Source: Lunularia cruciata (Eukaryota; Streptophyta; Marchantiopsida; Lunulariales; Lunulariaceae). From it: DNA of 64,000 nucleotides. Below the pieces are notes generated by a model. The model ran no database searches, was not told the DNA's origin, and worked only from the letters and a program-made list of their open reading frames with translations. A program made the translations under genes and the position numbers. Each line of letters opens with the position of its first letter. Position 1 is the stretch's first letter. The stretch spans positions 55,964,552 through 56,028,551 of the forward strand of contig OX419756.1 of the NCBI GenBank assembly GCA_948567375.1, read 5' to 3'. Shown one piece after another: positions 58,702 through 64,000 of the stretch.

Positions 58702-61272
58702 ATGACAAGCAATTTTTCTTCGCCATTGAGAAGTCGTCCTGCAGGAGATTGTGGAAAGGGAAGTAGAGTCAAAGATGCGTTGGTGTGTAGAGGAGAATTT
58801 GAGAGAGCTAATCCGAGAGACAATGAGGAAGAAAGAAAGATGTGAGGAGGGAAGAAGAACTCCAAATTTGCAGTGAGAAATCATGCAATTGGAGGTTAGA
58901 CGTGATTGTAAGAATTGAAGTCTTGAGCCAACTTCAGATCACATTCTTGGCATGGAACTGGAATGTGAGCTTTCCAGGATTCATGACTGAGATAATCAAG
59001 AGTAGATGTCTTGATGGCCCCGAGGAAGAGGGGAAAAGAGATAATCCGGCTTGCTGGATGGAGTCGGATTGGAGATTAGTCCTCGGAAGAGAAGCAGGCA
59101 CGGAGCAGGGTGCCACGTTCTTGGGAAAGAGAGTGGTAGCAGAAGAAACCCAAGAAGTGAGAGATGCATTTTCTTTGAAGCGTACGAAGAATGGATACAA
59201 AGTAGAGAGTTACAAGGATCCTGTCAAGCAAGGGATCATGAGTGCTCTCATGGCAATCTTGAAGTTGGAGAGAATGACTTATGTGATGAAGCACCAAGTG
59301 GTGTTCTCGCGTAAGATGTTTGCAGGAGAGCCGATTAACTGGGCAAAGTGCTTCCATGGGCGAACACAACAGATGGTGTGGAATTTGCGAGATAAATTGC
59401 CTCCGGATTACATTGTGCCATTTGCAGCACATTTCTATCTGGGGCTGAACTTGCTCAATGTGGCAGAGCGCAATAGAATGGTGTCACATTTCCATCCCAA
59501 CTTAAGAAAGGAGGTCGATATGGAGGAACAACAATACATCTTCAAATTAGGAGCAGCGATGAGTACTATGCGCAGACGGGGAAGAGTATGCAAGAAGATG
59601 TGAGTACTCCGAAGTCAAAGAAGAGGAGTCGACAAGGAGAAGAAGAAGACGTCAAGAAAACAAGACCTCGGAAGACCAAAAGTGTAAACCCAAGGAAAGG
59701 TATGGTAGTAATCGCATCGTTGGAGGAAGAGTCGGAGGATGAAGCCAAGTGCAAGTCCGAAGACTTGGAAAGAGAAGAAGAACCCAAGCTCACAGTGTGG
59801 AGTGGAGACACAAGTAGTGACAACAACAATGGAGGAGAGATGACGTCGGTACCCACAGAAGTAGAAGAAGCCATGATGAAGATAGAGGAGGAAGGTAATG
59901 TGAAGTTAGAAGATGAAGTGCCAAAGCAGGAAGAGAGAAAAGTTACCATTCAAAGAGGAGTTTGTTCCAAAAGAAAGGTGAAGTGTGAAGCGGGTCCAAG
60001 CAAGGTAAGAGAAGAGGAGAATGCAAGTTCGGGAAGTGAAGCATCTATTTTGATACAACGGCTGCAGCAAAGAAGGCAAGTATCAAGAGAAGAAGAGGTG
60101 AAGAAGGAGATCACTCCGCAAGTTGAAGTAGCAACAAGTGAAGGAGTGGAGTACCTACGGGAGGTTATGTGCCCTTTATTGGTGAAGTTGGAACACCGGA
60201 AGATGGAAATGCAGTCAAAGTGTATGGAGGTGAAGACTGTGTTGCAAGTGTTAGCCCGATTAGAAGAAGAGAACTTGGAATTGAAGAAGAGTATAATCGG
60301 AGGTGAGGAGGAAAGGGAAGTACTATGAGTAGAGGCAATAGTACAGAATCAAGTGATTGAGAACTTGAGGAGAGAAGCAAGGAATCAAGAGGAACTCATA
60401 AAGCAGAGTGACAGAGCAAGGAAAAGACAAGTAGTTGAGAATGAGATCTTGAAGCAGTAGTTTGTTGACTCGAGATTAGAGATTACCCATGCTATGGCAA
60501 GAGTAGCTGAGAAGGAACAAGAGCTCGATAGGGTGATGGAGAGTGTAGAAGAGAAGAAACAATTGTGGCAACAAGAGTTGACAGTGCGATATAAAGAAGA
60601 AGAGAAGTTGAGAGAGTTACTTCGTAATCAAGAGGAGAAGATTGTACAGAAGGAGAAGGAGAAGGAGGTTGTGAAAGCCAAGTTTGAAGCAGAATTGGCA
60701 ATGTACTGAGAAGATTGGCTTGCAGATCAAGAACGGGAGAGGAAAATGAGATTGGAGCCATTGAAGGAGATTGTAATTAGGATGAATGCAATGTTGAGTA
60801 TAGAGGTCAATGTGCGTATTGAAGAGACGAGGCTGCACGAGTTGAAGTTGTTGGTGTAGGAGACGAGGCAGAGACATGCAAAGGACACAGACTTGAATGC
60901 TTTGTTGATCAGTCTCAGAACTCGTGTGGATAGGAAGATATTGGAAGTAGAAGACAATATCATGATTAGATTAGACTTAGTGAAACTAGAGATAGATAAA
61001 CTTTGGAAAGATGTTAGAGAAAAACCCGAAGTAGATGAAGTAGGAGTGCACATGTCTTTGGAGTTACTATTGGAGACATTAGAGAAGAGTCGGTCAGGAG
61101 ATAAGGAGTAAGAACAATTACCCACTAGTGAAATTTCAGATCAGGAAAGAGAACTGTTAGATTTAGTAAAGGATTTGTAGTTATGAAACCCGAGAACAGA
61201 GTAGTAGGAAGTAAAGTTACTTTGGGTTTGGGTTTGAAAGCCGAGGAAGAAGTAGACATCGGATTGGATTAG
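58702..61272 (+). pseudogene. LTR-encoded protein (copy L), about 850 codons before decay
   Basis: Open pieces are 58702-58842, 58842-59603, 59588-60328, 60494-60709 and 60893-61111, ending with AEEEVDIGLD. A one-base loss near 59540 (compare S) explains the first long frame change. TGA 60326-60328, TAG 60458-60460, TGA 60707-60709 and TAG 60857-60859 are sense codons in S. Order of parts: basic N-terminus; globular part (YKVESYKDPVKQGIMSAL, EPINWAKCF, FAAHFYLGLNLLN); basic patch (STPKSKKRSRQG); acidic spacer; then a coiled coil of about 400 residues. No retroviral domain is recognised. A structural, RNA-binding or regulatory role for the element is possible but unproven. Confidence 0.65.
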
Positions 61273-62068
61273 TTACAGATTTAAGATTTGAAGAAGCAGA
61301 TATGAAGAGGTGCATTGTCATTTTGGATTTGGAAGTTTGTAGAGTTGTTAGGAAGAGGTACATTAGGAAGATAACTGTCATTTGCTTCACTATTTAAGAG
61401 TGGCATTTTCAGTCTTATGTTGTTCAATCCTCATAATTCTGAGAATAGATAATGCAAAGTGCTGTGAAGCAATGCTCGTCGCTTGAGCTTGATTCCGAGT
61501 ATCAACTTTGTGTTTGTGTTTGTGAGTGTTGGGAGAATTTTGAAGTGCAAGTCAGTGTGCGTGTTGGATGTTGGATTCCGCAGCCTTGATCTTCATTCTA
61601 TGTGTTTGATCTTTAGTGAAGTGCAATCAAAGCAATGCCTTGACAAATCTTAGAGGAATTGTAGTGTTGGTAGTATTTTGCATTTGTGAATGCAGTGCAA
61701 AGTTGATGTGAAGCAATTTTGATCTCGGAAGTTGTGCCTTCAGTGGAGAGATGGAACACAATTCTGAGGCAAAGTCATTTTACTGTGAAGTGCCATTTTT
61801 GGGAGAGCTTGAATCATCACAATCAAGATTGTTTGGAAAGAATTGAAGGTGTTGTGATTAAGGAGTGTGAATTTGTGACAAGATTGCAAAACAATGCTTG
61901 TTACTCTCTTCTGGGTGTGGTTTCTACTTGAGAGATTAAAGACTCAACCAAGAAGAACTACATTGTTACTGTTTGACTTTGTATTTGACCAATTCTGAAT
62001 CTTATCTCTATGGGAACAAACTTTACTTACCCAATTACCGCAAAAGTGATATTTGTTGGGTTGTCACA
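61273..62068 (+). repeat. 3' non-coding part of the L LTR
   Basis: It matches 27421-28213. It includes a conserved block just before the end (ACTTACCCAATTACCGCAA) and then TTGTCACA. Confidence 0.65.
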
Positions 62069-62075
62069 TGATTTT

Positions 62076-62093
62076 TGGCACCATTGCCGGGGA
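62076..62093 (+). other. L primer binding site
   Basis: TGGCACCATTGCCGGGGA lies seven bases after the LTR. It differs at two positions from the tRNA-Asp-type PBS (TGGCGCCGTTGCCGGGGA) of Athila/Tat elements. Confidence 0.85.
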
Positions 62094-62099
62094 TACAAA

Positions 62100-63773
62100 T
62101 CTCGGAAGTGGAAGAATATGAAGCCAAATTTGAAATTGGGTATCAAAGCAATATGAATGTCTACATAGAGAGAACAACAAGAAGAGAGAGTTTGAAGATG
62201 AGCATTGCATCATGAAGAAGACAAACGTCTAAAGATCCAAGCCACTTTTGACAAAACCAAATGAGAGGCGTTGGACTTACAACTCCTTCACAAAGTGCAA
62301 GAAGCCCTGTGAGAACTTGACCAAAAGAAATGCAAAGGTGGTTGGCAAGGCTACTTTGCATCCCCCTCTTCCAAGAAGAAGAAAGACTCAAGCGGCCAAA
62401 CATATGCATTATGGCCTAGTACACTGACTTCCCCTAGAGCTGTAAAGGAAGTTGCATCTTTAAAGAACTTTGTTCGAGAAAAGAGAGCACGGACATTGAT
62501 AGAAGAAGAGTGTCAACATCTTCTACAAACGATTCCTTGGTTGTCCTAAAGGAATTTTGAAGAACACATTGAAGATGTTGAGCCTGATTCTTCCAAACGG
62601 GTTGAAGTCTACATCCTTAAAGAAGAACTTGTCGAAGAAGACCCTACCTTGAATTTGACAAATTGGAACCCTTGGGCTGTCAACACGGCGTCAATTCCAG
62701 CCAGTTCCTTGGTTTTGTCAAGTTCAAATTTACCCCAGCCGATCCCATCAAATCAAATGATGACTTCGTTGCCTGTCACTCGACACGCCTATCAAAAGTA
62801 TAAGGGGACAAAACAAGATGAAGACCCCGATGAATTCATCAAAGAATTTGAAGTCATCTCCTTTGCTAACAAGGAGCATGACTTGGCGGATCAACTGCAA
62901 ATTTTCCCAAGTCTGCTCTGAAAGAAAGCTCGGAGCTGGTACACCCACGTAACCTAGAAGAGGTCTGTACCGGCGGATTGGGCGGACTTGCAAAACAATT
63001 TCCTGGAATGATTCTAGGAAGTTGATTATGATACGAGTGTCTTTGCAACACTCAACGATTTAGATTGAGGTAAGAAGGAGAAGTTGAGAGACTACTCTGA
63101 GTGGTTCATGGCACTTTTGAACCGAGTCTCAAAGCAATCGGGTGTGGTGGGTTACTCCAATGCCCAAGCCATTACTTGGTTCTTGGGAGGACTTTCACCA
63201 GAGATTTGGATCTTTGCAAGGGAAAGGAACATAACTTCCCTTGACAAGGTACTCAAACATGTCGCCCGCTATGAGGCGGCTCATTCTCACTTTGCCGGCA
63301 ATCAAAGAAACTAGGAGAAGAAAGGCAAGAAGCCTAGAAGGAGAACTTCTTGCAGTACATCCCCTTCTTTGGAGGAATCCTCCACGTCTTCAAGCTCTTC
63401 TTCGGAATCTGAAGAAGAATCAAAGCCAAGACAAGTACAAAGACGTGGGGGTAAGAAACCAGTGACTCCCCCAGCAAAGAGTGTACATAAGACAAATACT
63501 AAGCTGGATTCCCTCATCAAGGAGTTTTTGGATTTCAAGATCCAGATGATTGGGGCTAAGGACAAAAGGAGGCCCCAGCATTCGGCAGGTCCAACGTATG
63601 GTGCACCGCATATGGCAAGTCAGGCCATGCAAACACGGAATGCAATACTCGTAATGCATTCCTGGTATAGTAGATTGATTGGGTTCCGGGATGGAACCAA
63701 GAAGAGGAAGAAGAGGCTGTGTACCAAACCCAAGAGGTATAGCCTCAGGCGAGCACATTGTATCAAGGAATGA
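62100..63773 (+). pseudogene. L gag, capsid part
   Basis: The same frame is used in 62649-62921, 63084-63314 and 63369-63773, separated by stops that look like mutated Trp or Gln codons. It has the typical retrotransposon capsid layout (DPDEFIKEFE, KARSWYTHV, LRDYSEWFMALLNRV, ITWFLGGLSPEI). A Ser-rich linker and a basic stretch follow. The 62100-62640 part is strongly broken. Confidence 0.72.
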
Positions 63774-63850
63774 GGTATGGACCAAGGGAGTATAACACCA
63801 ATGCTCCTCCACGAAGACCACCGATGAGCAACCAAAATTGACCTCAGAAT

Positions 63851-63996
63851 GTTGCACCCGGGGCCTATTACAATTGTGGCTCAATGGGACATTGGTCTCC
63901 AAACTGTCCTGAGCCAAGAAGGCAAATTAGGTACGTTCTCCTATGCGGAAATTGTAAAGGATTGGGCCATACGGGCAACCAATGCCCTCACCCACT
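63851..63996 (+). pseudogene. L nucleocapsid: two zinc knuckles
   Basis: In a frame shifted from the capsid, YNCGSMGHWSPNC (first Cys changed to Tyr) is followed by an intact CGNCKGLGHTGNQC. Tandem CCHC knuckles bind the genomic RNA in retroelements. The window ends right after. Confidence 0.78.
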
Positions 63997-64000
63997 AAAC

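Larger units (their letters stand above)
58291..62068 (+). repeat. L 5' LTR, 3,778 bp, with internal sense ORF
   Basis: Starts TGTGGTACCCACA and ends TTGTCACA, with short inverted ends TGTG/CACA. Length and both ends agree with S after removing E2. At nearly 4 kb it is very long for an LTR. A TATA box lies about 385 bp in, so most of the LTR would be R/U5 and appear at the front of the genomic RNA. Confidence 0.9.
58291..64000 (+). mobile_element. L: long-LTR Ty3/gypsy-type retrotransposon, partial (5' LTR, PBS, gag)
   Basis: A complete 5' LTR (58291-62068) is followed by a PBS at 62076 and a decayed gag with zinc knuckles. The window ends before pol. Type is inferred from the tRNA-Asp-like PBS and gag style. 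The LTR is identical in layout to solo LTR S. Confidence 0.85.

Noticed and set aside
60492-61125. Minus-strand Ser/Leu-rich frames in the L LTR (and 26257-27136 in S)
   Set aside because: They are the antisense of the Glu/Lys-rich coiled coil, which automatically gives open Ser/Leu/Phe frames.
1-64000. CRISPR arrays or bacterial operon features
   Set aside because: No regularly spaced short repeats. The genes have spliceosomal introns and the elements are plant LTR retrotransposons.

Overview
The window is nuclear DNA of a land plant. The evidence is two intron-containing, plant-type genes (a bZIP factor of the bZIP60-like kind and a microsomal A-type cytochrome P450) separated by about 45 kb of nested LTR retrotransposons of plant Ty3/gypsy type. 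I cannot name the species. The repeat load fits a large, transposon-rich genome.

Layout. 1-2990: bZIP gene (exons 683-1422, 1927-2159, 2278-2402) with a perfect ER-stress element (CGTGG-N9-ATTGG, 379-397) upstream. A long alternative reading frame (2348-2986) opens exactly at the hydrophobic C-terminus, as expected for an IRE1-type frame switch. 2990-9000: AT-rich DNA without genes, with small direct and inverted repeats. 9000-10093: dead PIF/Harbinger-like transposase. 10390-28355: E1, a minus-strand Ty3/gypsy (Athila-like RT) element. Its 5' LTR was hit by S, a 3.78-kb solo LTR (18031-28213), which was itself hit by E2, a second copy of the E1 family (19258-25657). 28356-37401: M2, an old long-LTR relative split by E3 (29350-35693, plus strand, same family as E1). 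37402-47190: degraded repeats, including a third long-LTR-like remnant, a solo LTR of the E1 family (42892-43575) and coiled-coil coding debris on both strands. 47729-49812: intact P450 gene. 49813-58290: intergenic DNA and another old long-LTR remnant (M1). 58291-64000: L, a long-LTR retrotransposon running off the window, with a complete 3,778-bp LTR, a PBS and a decayed gag.

The most unusual object is the L/S LTR. It is about 3.78 kb and carries, in sense orientation just downstream of a TATA box, one long reading frame of roughly 850 codons: an N-terminal globular part, a basic/acidic middle and a long coiled-coil tail. Both copies are broken by stop codons, but nearly all are single-base, mostly transition-type changes absent from the other copy, so the frame was once open. 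Diverged versions appear in M1, M2 and probably the 37.4-40.1 kb remnant.

The E1/E2/E3 family has its own oddities. All three copies have Lys where integrase normally has its catalytic Glu. A small leader ORF and an extra CCHC-zinc-knuckle ORF lie upstream of gag. A 9-bp hairpin next to the polypurine end is preserved in all copies. The two clean insertions made 4-bp target duplications.

The two host genes look functional and unrelated. The bZIP gene probably acts in the unfolded-protein response; the P450 is an ER-anchored monooxygenase of unknown substrate.
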